Below are positions 25,070 through 31,948 of a stretch of DNA of 51,601 nt, one piece after another; the stretch's first letter is position 1, and every line of letters begins with the position of its first letter. This stretch comes from Alphaproteobacteria bacterium. GTDB taxonomy: Bacteria > Pseudomonadota > Alphaproteobacteria > Sphingomonadales > Sphingomonadaceae. The DNA is taken from NCBI GenBank assembly GCA_018823325.1, contig JAHJIJ010000010.1:1-51601 (forward strand). Reading direction: 5' to 3'. The translations under genes and the position numbers were made by a program. The notes beneath the pieces are model-generated. The model saw only the letters and a list, made by a program, of their open reading frames with translations, ran no database searches and was not told the origin of the DNA.

Positions 25070-26148
25070 GAGAGACGACCCGAACCTATAGTGGGAGCAT
25101 GACAAAGATGACCCAGCACGATCCAGTTCGTGTCGCGATCAACGGCTACGGTGTTATCGGCAAGCGGGTGGCAACCGCCGTTTTGGCGCAGAAGGACATG
25201 CGGCTTGCCGGAGTGGTGGACATTGCCACGGACTGGCGGCTGCGCCCGCTTGAAGAGCAGGGAATCGATCTTTACGCAGCCTCGTCCGAACATGCCCAGA
25301 CGATGCGGGGCGCTGGCTTCACCATCGCCGGTACGCTCGACGCGCTCCTCGGACAGGTCGATGTGGTGGTGGACTGTACGCCCAAACGCATCGCCGCGCA
25401 GAATGCAGAGATCTATCGGGCAAACGGCCGCAAGTTTATCGTTCATGGTGGTGAGAAGCACGATGTCACGGGACACTCCTTCGTCGCTGAGGTTTCGTTC
25501 GACAGCGCGGCAGGACGAGCGGCGACGCGGGTGGTATCCTGCAACACGACCTCGATCGTGCGCACTCTGACAGCGCTCAAACGGGCAGGGCTCCTGAAGC
25601 GTGCTCGCGGCACTCTCCTACGACGGGCCACCGACCCGTGGGAAAGTCACTTGGGCGGCATCATGAACACTCTCGTCCCCGAACCTGACATCCCCAGTCA
25701 CCAGGGGCCGGATGCTCAAAGCGTGGATCCCCAGCTCGATGTCGTGACGATGGCGGTCAAAGTTCCCCAAACGTTGGCGCATCTTCACTATTGGTCGGTA
25801 CTGTTGACCCGGAACGCGAGCAAGGAAGAGGTGCTCGACGCGTTTCGGGCTTCGTCCCGCATTGCCCTGATCCGAGCCGGCGATGGCCTCGCCGCGATCA
25901 ATACGGTCAAGGAACTGATGGCCGACCTCGGCCGACCACACGACAATCTTTATGAGGTCGCGTTGTGGGAGGACATGCTCAAGGTAGAGGGCGACGAGCT
26001 GTTCTATGCCTATATGGTCGACAACCAGGCCATCGTCATTCCCGACACGATCGATGCCATCAGAGCACTGACGGGCCTAGCGAGGACTGCCGAAGACTCG
26101 ATAGCGCAAACGAATGAGACGCTTGGCATCCGCGCTGCGTTCTGCTGA
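25066..26148 (+). CDS. gap2-like: Type II (archaeal-type) glyceraldehyde-3-phosphate dehydrogenase
   Basis: This 360-residue protein has the NAD(P) fold start VRVAINGYGVIGKRVA, the catalytic Cys in VVSCNTTSIVRTL, and HLHYWSVLL and DNQAIVIPDTIDAIRAL of the archaeal GAPDH class. It is unlike the usual bacterial GAPDH, which has SCTTNCLAP. It may oxidise glyceraldehyde 3-phosphate to 1,3-bisphosphoglycerate. The ATG at 25066 overlaps the phosphorylase stop; the ATG at 25099 (349 residues) after GGGAG is an equally good start. Archaeal-type GAPDH next to AMP phosphorylase suggests transfer of both. Confidence 0.9.
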   Translation: MRETTRTYSGSMTKMTQHDPVRVAINGYGVIGKRVATAVLAQKDMRLAGVVDIATDWRLRPLEEQGIDLYAASSEHAQTMRGAGFTIAGTLDALLGQVDVVVDCTPKRIAAQNAEIYRANGRKFIVHGGEKHDVTGHSFVAEVSFDSAAGRAATRVVSCNTTSIVRTLTALKRAGLLKRARGTLLRRATDPWESHLGGIMNTLVPEPDIPSHQGPDAQSVDPQLDVVTMAVKVPQTLAHLHYWSVLLTRNASKEEVLDAFRASSRIALIRAGDGLAAINTVKELMADLGRPHDNLYEVALWEDMLKVEGDELFYAYMVDNQAIVIPDTIDAIRALTGLARTAEDSIAQTNETLGIRAAFC

Positions 26149-26252
26149 CAAAGACAAGCCATTTTCTAGCTCGCAAAACTCGGAGTAAGCGGATCTCGAC
26201 CAATGAAGGGCTGCTTCTGCTGCACGGGGTCGTGGCCATAGCTCCATCCCAC

Positions 26253-26822
26253 TCATTCCACCAACACAAGCTCACCTTGTGCGGACGGAAGCGGCTTTGG
26301 CTGGATCGCTGACAGCAGGCGCAGAGCATCGCCAATCAACGTATAGACCGCGTGACGCTGGCCGCCGCGGTTGTGGTGATCAATCCGGTAACCCTGGTAA
26401 TGCCGGTCCAAGAGGCCCGCACTCACCAATTCCGATACCGCGCGGCTGAGGTTGCTCTTTCCCGCCGTTCGCACCCGAGTGCGCGCCTCCGCCTCGATTG
26501 CTTGCCGCCTTGCCGCATCGCCATCCGGTAGGAGGCCGCGCTCGTCGAGGTCGATCCGAACCCGCTCAAAGAGCGCTGCGGCGCGCGGACCACGTTGGGC
26601 CATGGGCCTAAGGGCGTCACACAGCCAGTCGCGCAAGGAGATAAGCTCCGTCCCGCGCTTGATCCAGGGGCCGGCCCTTCCGTCTGGCCTCGCGACCTGT
26701 GCGATCAGGTTGAGGACCATGAACGCATAACGGGGCCGGCTCGATGCGCTTGCCAACCTCTCGAGCACGACCGCGACATCACAGCCACTAGAAGGTTCAA
26801 GAGGCTTGGCTGTTTGAAACAT
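26253..26822 (-). CDS. Winged-helix regulator-like protein
   Basis: This 189-residue soluble protein has a predicted winged helix in its second half (SNLSRAVSELVSAGLLDRHYQGYRI, then wing-like GGQRHAVYTL). The first half is Arg-rich and helical. I do not recognise a named family. It faces the first luxR across a 221-base gap with a strong inverted repeat, and it marks the left edge of the transfer region, so it is a candidate regulator of the element. Confidence 0.65.
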   Translation of the reverse strand: MFQTAKPLEPSSGCDVAVVLERLASASSRPRYAFMVLNLIAQVARPDGRAGPWIKRGTELISLRDWLCDALRPMAQRGPRAAALFERVRIDLDERGLLPDGDAARRQAIEAEARTRVRTAGKSNLSRAVSELVSAGLLDRHYQGYRIDHHNRGGQRHAVYTLIGDALRLLSAIQPKPLPSAQGELVLVE

Positions 26823-26897
26823 AACATGGTGGAATCAAGCACAAAGCAGGATCAATGTGAATCCCAAATCGGCGATCGCTGCCGGATTGTCGGTCAT

Positions 26898-26923
26898 GAC
26901 ACTTTGCCCACCGGTAAAGTGTC
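26898..26923. promoter_or_regulatory. Inverted repeat, operator candidate
   Basis: GACACTTTGCC and GGTAAAGTGTC form an 11-base arm pair with one mismatch around a CACC spacer. The position between divergent regulatory genes suggests an operator, perhaps for the winged-helix protein. Confidence 0.55.
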
Positions 26924-26951
26924 GCAGGCGATCCATTCTGAGCACAAATTG

Positions 26952-26972
26952 TTGCGAATCGTTCTCAATTCG
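26952..26972 (+). promoter_or_regulatory. Fur-box-like sequence
   Basis: TTGCGAATCGTTCTCAATTC resembles the iron boxes common before TonB receptor genes in sphingomonads (GCGAAT..TTCTCAATT). It is about 70 bases before luxR. Match is by eye. Confidence 0.35.
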
Positions 26973-27043
26973 TCTTGATAATCACGGCGCTCGCCGCTTA
27001 GGCCTCGACGGGGAGACCTCTCGCAGACGACCTATCACCCTCT

Positions 27044-27805
27044 ATGGCGAAAAGTATTAAAGACTGCGGCCGCCTTGATGATCTTACGCGCTTTGCAACA
27101 GAATGTGGGCGCGCTGGAAACCTCGGCGAATTGCATGGCACGATCGATGCGGCTGCGCGCGAATTCGGCTTCCGCTGGTTCACGCTGCTTCATAACGTCG
27201 ACCTTAGGCGAGGAGGCGAGGAAACATTGTTTCTCACGACCTATCCCTCGCCCTGGCTCGAAGAAGTGCTCGAAGAGCGCCATTATCTGGAAGATCCCAT
27301 CCATGCGGCATGCGCCCGTACCCCGTCGGGGCTCGCCTGGGACCGGATCGGCGAAGTGCTGGAGCTTACGCCGCGCCAGCGAAGCATCCTCGAACGCGCC
27401 AGGGACCATGACCTTGCGTCAGGCTACAGTTTGCCGATCCGGACCCCGGGCGAACCCGAAGCCATCTTCACCGCTGCCCGATCTGTCGACGAGCCACTCA
27501 GCGCAGAGGAGATATTGACCGCTCGTCTGCTGGGCTCGGTCGCTTATGATCGTGCCCGCGAGCTGCTGGGCGAGGCAGCGAAGACATTGGCCCACGTCCC
27601 GCTCAGCCCGCGACAGGTCGAATGCATAGCGCTGGTCGCGCAAGGGAAAAGCGACTGGGAGATCGGCCAGATCCTTGGTCTGAGCCGCGACACCGTGCAC
27701 GAATATGTTGAATCGGCCCGCAGGCGCTATGGCGTGCGACGACGCACGCAGCTGGTGCTGCGCGCGGTTCGCGATGGTCATCTCAACATGGAAGCGCTTC
27801 TCTGA
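27044..27805 (+). CDS. LuxR-family quorum-sensing regulator 1
   Basis: This 253-residue protein has an N-terminal autoinducer-binding domain (about 20-165, with FRWFTLLH, YPSPWLEEVLEERHYLEDPIHAAC and GYSLPIRTPGE) and a C-terminal helix-turn-helix (about 185-245, LSPRQVECIALVAQGKSDWEIGQILGLS). W and D residues typical for acyl-homoserine lactone contact are present. It is first of four co-oriented genes that include the lactone synthase. Confidence 0.88.
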   Translation: MAKSIKDCGRLDDLTRFATECGRAGNLGELHGTIDAAAREFGFRWFTLLHNVDLRRGGEETLFLTTYPSPWLEEVLEERHYLEDPIHAACARTPSGLAWDRIGEVLELTPRQRSILERARDHDLASGYSLPIRTPGEPEAIFTAARSVDEPLSAEEILTARLLGSVAYDRARELLGEAAKTLAHVPLSPRQVECIALVAQGKSDWEIGQILGLSRDTVHEYVESARRRYGVRRRTQLVLRAVRDGHLNMEALL

Positions 27806-27821
27806 GCTCGCCGGCCGAGTG

Positions 27822-28565
27822 ATGATCGGGCTTGGGCAAGTTCAGGATTTTTGCGCTGTCGCTGGCGTGATCAGGGACAGCGCAGCCTTGTCGGACCTGA
27901 TGGCCGAGATCACGAAGGCTATGGGCTTCCGGCACTATGCCCTGGTCCATCATGTCGACCTAAAGCCCGCTGCCCGCTCGGTCCACATCATCGACTATCC
28001 GCCAGACTGGGTGGACCGCTTCCAGGCGAGGCGCCTCTATGCAAGCGACCCGATCCACCGCGCCAGCCATCGCACCAATGTGGGCTTTGCCTGGTCGGCG
28101 GTTCAGTCGATCATCTCTCTGACGGCCGCCGATCGCTCGATCCTGGCAGAAGCGTACGAGGCCGGGCTGGGCGACGGCTTCACCGTTCCGGCCCATATAC
28201 CCGGCGAGCTCAATGGATCCTGTTCCTTCGCGATGGCGGCGGGCGAGATGCTCGACCATCGGCAACTGCCGCTCGTGCAGCTCGTCGGCAGCTTCGCGTT
28301 CGAAGCGGCGCGCAAGATTTCCCGGATTCACGAGCCTGAGGTTCAATGCCCAAGCCTGACCGAGAGGCAGGCCGAATGCGTGGCGCTGGTCGCGCGCGGC
28401 AAGACAGATTGGGAGATCGGGCAGATCCTCGGCATCGGCCAGGAAACAGTGATCCAGCATGTAAAGGATGCGCGCGACCGCTACGGTGTCACCAGGCGCA
28501 CCCTACTTGCCATTCGTGCCTTGTTCGACGGGCAAATCAGCTTCGCCGATGTGTTCGGCCGATGA
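27822..28565 (+). CDS. LuxR-family quorum-sensing regulator 2
   Basis: This 247-residue paralogue of the preceding gene has the same domain order: FRHYALVHHVD, YPPDWVDRFQARRLYASDPIHRAS, GFTVPAHIPGELNGSCSFA, then LTERQAECVALVARGKTDWEIGQILGIG. Tandem regulators with similar HTH regions suggest an old duplication. The start at 27822 lacks a strong ribosome site and a GTG at 27819 is possible. It ends 72 bases before luxI, with a palindrome in between. Confidence 0.88.
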   Translation: MIGLGQVQDFCAVAGVIRDSAALSDLMAEITKAMGFRHYALVHHVDLKPAARSVHIIDYPPDWVDRFQARRLYASDPIHRASHRTNVGFAWSAVQSIISLTAADRSILAEAYEAGLGDGFTVPAHIPGELNGSCSFAMAAGEMLDHRQLPLVQLVGSFAFEAARKISRIHEPEVQCPSLTERQAECVALVARGKTDWEIGQILGIGQETVIQHVKDARDRYGVTRRTLLAIRALFDGQISFADVFGR

Positions 28566-28568
28566 TCT

Positions 28569-28582
28569 CCCCAGAACTGGGG
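28569..28582. promoter_or_regulatory. lux-box candidate before luxI
   Basis: CCCCAGAACTGGGG is a perfect palindrome 56 bases upstream of the luxI start. Its position fits LuxR autoregulation of luxI. A similar palindrome lies before the virB operon (30138). Confidence 0.5.
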
Positions 28583-28637
28583 ATAACGCAAGAAAGCCGC
28601 CTCTGATCGACTGACGGTCCTCAAAAAGGAGGCTGTC

Positions 28638-29249
28638 ATGCACATAGAGACCGGCTTTTCACAAGCCATGGAACATCACCTGTTTCGCGCCATGTTCGAG
28701 GAGCGTAAGCGGGTGTTCGTCGATCTTCTGCGCTGGAATGTGCCGGTCGTCGCTGGCCGTTATGAAGTCGATCAGTTCGACGATGATCGCGCTATCTATA
28801 TCGTCATAACCGGGGACGATGGCGACCACCGGGCATCTGCACGGCTCCTGCCCACGACGCACGATCATATTCTCGGCACGATATTCCCAAACCTTTGCAA
28901 AGAGGCGCCGCCTCGTGGCGCCGCCATTCTGGAGATCACCCGCTTCTGCCTTGCGCGCAAATTACGCGCCCGAGAACGTCTCGAGGTCCGCAATCAGCTG
29001 GTCACGGCGCTCGTTGAATATGCGCTCGGCAATCATATCCGCAGTTACACCGGCGTCGCGGAGTGGCCCTGGTTCCAGCAGATCCTGAGCTTCGGCTGGC
29101 ATTGCCTTCCCCTTGGCCTTCCCGCGACGGACCAGGGGCGCTGCCTCGTTGCCTTGCAGATCGACATCGACGGCTCCACGCGCGAACAGCTGCGCGCAAG
29201 CGGCGTTTTTCGCCCGGTCGGCGTTGCCGACCTGGCGAGCGCGGCGTGA
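28638..29249 (+). CDS. luxI: Acyl-homoserine-lactone synthase (LuxI family)
   Basis: This 203-residue enzyme makes the acyl-homoserine lactone signal from S-adenosylmethionine and an acyl carrier. Conserved residues are visible: F27, W33, E43, D45, D48 (YEVDQFDDD), R69 (SARLLPT), E99 and R102 (LEITRF). AAAGGAGG sits just upstream of the ATG. It lies between the two luxR genes and phyH, the arrangement known from sphingomonads. Confidence 0.92.
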   Translation: MHIETGFSQAMEHHLFRAMFEERKRVFVDLLRWNVPVVAGRYEVDQFDDDRAIYIVITGDDGDHRASARLLPTTHDHILGTIFPNLCKEAPPRGAAILEITRFCLARKLRARERLEVRNQLVTALVEYALGNHIRSYTGVAEWPWFQQILSFGWHCLPLGLPATDQGRCLVALQIDIDGSTREQLRASGVFRPVGVADLASAA

Positions 29250-29259
29250 GGTCGGCGTC

Positions 29260-30195
29260 ATGGCGAGCATCGCACCCTGCAACATCTCCGGAGCAACCAC
29301 GGCCAGCGAAGACCTGCAGCGGCACGGCTTCTGTGTGCTACAGGACATCGAGCCCCAAGCCCGAATTGCCGAGATCGATCGCGCCCTCGATCCGCGCTTT
29401 GCCAGCACACCCTTTTGTCAGGGCGGCTTCTATGGTCCACGCACCAAGCGCTTCGGCGGGCTCCTGAAGCGCGTGCCCGCTGTCGAAAACCTTGTTCGAA
29501 ATGCTGCCGTCATGCGGCTGGTGCGCTCGGTCCTCGACCCTTGGTGTGATACCATCCAGCTCAACCTCACGCAGGCGCTCGAACTGCATCCGGGCGCGCC
29601 AGCGCAGCTCCCCCACCGGGACCAGGATATGTGGCGCGGCCCGGCCGGCGAGCTCGAATATCTCGTCAACGTGATGTGGCCGGTTTCTCCGTTCAAGGCT
29701 GAAAACGGCGCGACATTGATCTGGCCGGGGAGCCACAATCTCGGCACGGCAGGCGATGATGGGAACCCGATCGCCCTCGAGGCGGATCCCGGTTCGGCGA
29801 TCCTTTTCCTGGGGTCGACGCTCCATGGGGCGGGTTCGAACCATACAAGCGCCGTGCGGCGCGGTATCATCATCAGCTATTGCCTGGGTTGGCTGAAGCC
29901 CTACGAAAATCAATGGCTGACCTATCCACCCGATGTGGCCAGTGCGTTCGATCCAGAGCTTGCCGCGCTTGTCGGCTATCAGCAGCACCGCCCCAATCTC
30001 GGCAATTATGACGGGCAATGCCCGTCTATCCTTCTTCGGGGCGAACCGCTGGAATATCTGGCTGCCACCGATGCCCTGCGACCCGATCAGGAGGGTGCCT
30101 TGGCCGAATTCCTGCGGCACCAGCAGCGGGCTGATCAAATCCCCCCGGCTGGGGGGATTGTCGAAAGCGAGGCCCAGCGGAACAAAGAGAGGTGA
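29260..30195 (+). CDS. phyH: Phytanoyl-CoA dioxygenase (PhyH) family protein
   Basis: This 311-residue Fe(II)/2-oxoglutarate oxygenase has the metal motif H-x-D in PHRDQDMW (near 119/121), a distal His in STLHGAGSNH (near 189) and the 2-oxoglutarate Arg in RRGIIISY. Upstream GATLIWPGSHNLG is typical of the family. It starts 10 bases after luxI. luxI-linked phyH genes are described in Sphingomonadaceae; a role in modifying the lactone or its acyl chain is a guess. Confidence 0.85.
   Translation: MASIAPCNISGATTASEDLQRHGFCVLQDIEPQARIAEIDRALDPRFASTPFCQGGFYGPRTKRFGGLLKRVPAVENLVRNAAVMRLVRSVLDPWCDTIQLNLTQALELHPGAPAQLPHRDQDMWRGPAGELEYLVNVMWPVSPFKAENGATLIWPGSHNLGTAGDDGNPIALEADPGSAILFLGSTLHGAGSNHTSAVRRGIIISYCLGWLKPYENQWLTYPPDVASAFDPELAALVGYQQHRPNLGNYDGQCPSILLRGEPLEYLAATDALRPDQEGALAEFLRHQQRADQIPPAGGIVESEAQRNKER
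30138..30159. promoter_or_regulatory. Palindrome before the virB operon
   Basis: AATCCCCCC and GGGGGGATT form perfect 9-base arms around GGCT, inside the end of phyH and about 100 bases before the trbM-like gene. It shares TCCCC...GGGGAT with the palindrome before luxI, so it may be a LuxR box; as a transcript it would also form a strong hairpin. Confidence 0.45.
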
Positions 30196-30259
30196 AATCC
30201 AACGGATAGCTGACGCCAATTCCCGACGCGGGAGGTGTCTCTCGCGGGGGAATGACCTG

Positions 30260-30601
30260 ATGCAACATGCGACTCTCGGCCTGGCGGTGCTCGCCATGGG
30301 CACCGCCCTTCAACCGACTCCGGCGCGAGCGAATGACCTGGGCTGCCAGGTTCTCCTGTGCCTTTCCAACCCCGGTGGCGCGACCCAATATGCCCAGTGC
30401 GTCGCGCCCATGACCAAGCTGTGGCGGCGCTTGGCCACCGGTGGCTCCTTTCCCGGCTGTAGTGGCGGAGGCGTCGCAGGCACCAAGGTCTATGATCGGG
30501 AATCGGCAACGCGGCGCCGAGTTGTCATGACGTTCAGCGATGGGCGACGCGAAACCTACTCGCTGGCCAATATCGAGCGGCTGCAGGACGGCGCTCGATG
30601 A
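30260..30601 (+). CDS. trbM-like: TrbM/KikA-like conjugal transfer protein
   Basis: This 113-residue exported protein has a signal peptide (about 1-25, ending PARAN) and a Cys-rich mature part, CQVLLCLSNPGG, then QCVAPM and FPGC. The CxxxxCLSxxxG pattern matches TrbM/KikA proteins of IncP and related transfer systems. It overlaps virB1 by ATGA, so it is the first gene of the operon. Confidence 0.7.
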   Translation: MQHATLGLAVLAMGTALQPTPARANDLGCQVLLCLSNPGGATQYAQCVAPMTKLWRRLATGGSFPGCSGGGVAGTKVYDRESATRRRVVMTFSDGRRETYSLANIERLQDGAR

Positions 30602-31266
30602 TTCTCGACGTCGCCCGTCTAATCGCCCTTGCAGGCTCATGCGCGCCAAGCGTGGCGCCTGAGACGCTGATCTCGATCGTCCACACGGAAAGCCGGTTCA
30701 ACACGCTTGCGATCGGGGTTAACAGTCCGGGTGTGCGTAAGCCGGCGCCGGCGACGAGGGCACAGGCGATTGCCGCGGCGCGCAGCCTCATCCGCCAAGG
30801 TTACAACATCGACCTCGGGCTTGGGCAGATCAACAGCGCCAACCTCGGATGGCTGGGTCTGTCGGTTGAGGATGCCTTTGAGCCGTGCCGCAACCTCGCC
30901 GCCGCCGCCCGGGTTCTTGCGACCAACTACCAGGCGGTTGCGCGCTTCGCCCCGAGCCCTGACCATGCGATCGCAACAGCGCTTTCGCTCTACAATACCG
31001 GCGATCGGCGCCGCGGGTTTCGCAATGGGTATGTCGCCCGCGTCTATGCCAGCGCGTCAACCGTCATCCCCTTGATCCGCGGCAGGCGCCCAGCGCCTGT
31101 CATGCCGGCACCTGTCCAGATTGCCGACGCGGCGATCGCCAAACGGCAAGCCTCCGCGCTCGGGGCGACGCAGGCGGCCGGCTGGAACACCACCGCCGAT
31201 GCCCGGCAGGCCTCGCTCATGGTCTTCGGGGACGGGGCAACTTCTCAGAAAGGACAGCATCCATGA
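30598..31266 (+). CDS. virB1: VirB1-type lytic transglycosylase
   Basis: This 222-residue protein has an SLT fold: catalytic Glu in IVHTESRFN (near 31), GLGQINSANLGWLGL and ALSLYNTGD. It opens peptidoglycan for the secretion channel. No clear signal peptide is seen, which is unusual though the N-terminal stretch is hydrophobic. ATGA overlaps both neighbours. Confidence 0.9.
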   Translation: MILDVARLIALAGSCAPSVAPETLISIVHTESRFNTLAIGVNSPGVRKPAPATRAQAIAAARSLIRQGYNIDLGLGQINSANLGWLGLSVEDAFEPCRNLAAAARVLATNYQAVARFAPSPDHAIATALSLYNTGDRRRGFRNGYVARVYASASTVIPLIRGRRPAPVMPAPVQIADAAIAKRQASALGATQAAGWNTTADARQASLMVFGDGATSQKGQHP

Positions 31267-31601
31267 CAGCGATCACCGCCCGCCTGGGCTCCCAGCCCCA
31301 ATGGGCGCGTCTTCTGCTGCGCATCGCCGGCATCGTCGGTCTGGCGGTGCTTGTCTCATTGCTGCTCAGCGATCCCGCCCATGCGCAGGGCGCGGACGGC
31401 ATCACCTCGATGGCGGAGAACATCAAGACCTGGCTGACGGGAACCTTCGCCAAGACGATTGCGGTGATCGCCGTCGTCATCGTCGGCTTCATGTTCTTCA
31501 CCGGACGGGCGAGCCTCGGCCTTTTGGTGACGGTCATCGTCGGCATTTTCATCGTATTCAGCGCGCAGTGGATCGTCGATACCATCACGGGTGGCGCGTG
31601 A
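31263..31601 (+). CDS. virB2: VirB2 pilin
   Basis: This 112-residue protein has a long signal segment (about 20-43, ending HAQG) and two further hydrophobic helices, the layout of TrbC/VirB2 pilins. It would be processed and built into the pilus. It overlaps virB1 by ATGA and virB3 by GTGA. Confidence 0.9.
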   Translation: MTAITARLGSQPQWARLLLRIAGIVGLAVLVSLLLSDPAHAQGADGITSMAENIKTWLTGTFAKTIAVIAVVIVGFMFFTGRASLGLLVTVIVGIFIVFSAQWIVDTITGGA

Positions 31602-31948
31602 AGGAGGCAGCGTCCTCGAACGAACGGCTGCGCGAGGAAACGCTCTTCCTTGCGGTGACCCGGCCGACGATGTGGCTGGGCGTGCCGCTCGAAGCGTCCT
31701 TGCCGATCGCGCTTGCTGCCTGTCTCACTCTGATCGTCAGCGGCAATCCGCTCTATGCCGGCGCCATTGGAGGCGCCTGTCTTGCCGTGGCGCGGCTCAT
31801 CGTGCGGCACGATGCCAATGCTTTCCGGCTGCTGTGGCTGTGGACCATGACCAAGGCGCGCAGCCGGAACCGCGCCTGGTGGGGCGGAAGTTCCTATTCG
31901 CCGCTCCCGGTCGCCGGGCTGAAGCGCAAGGGCTTTGCGCGTGGCTAG
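31598..31948 (+). CDS. virB3: VirB3 inner-membrane protein
   Basis: This 116-residue protein begins with a GTG overlapping the virB2 stop. It has FLAVTRPTMWLGVPLEA, two membrane segments and a basic tail, as VirB3/TrbD proteins do. It works with VirB4 at the channel base. A longer open frame upstream runs over virB1 and virB2 and is ignored. Confidence 0.88.
   Translation: MKEAASSNERLREETLFLAVTRPTMWLGVPLEASLPIALAACLTLIVSGNPLYAGAIGGACLAVARLIVRHDANAFRLLWLWTMTKARSRNRAWWGGSSYSPLPVAGLKRKGFARG

Larger units (their letters stand above)
26823..27043. promoter_or_regulatory. Divergent regulatory region, winged-helix gene / luxR
   Basis: This 221-base gap holds an inverted repeat at 26898-26923 and a Fur-box-like sequence at 26952-26972, and must serve divergent transcripts. 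It is visibly less GC-rich than its flanks. Confidence 0.55.
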
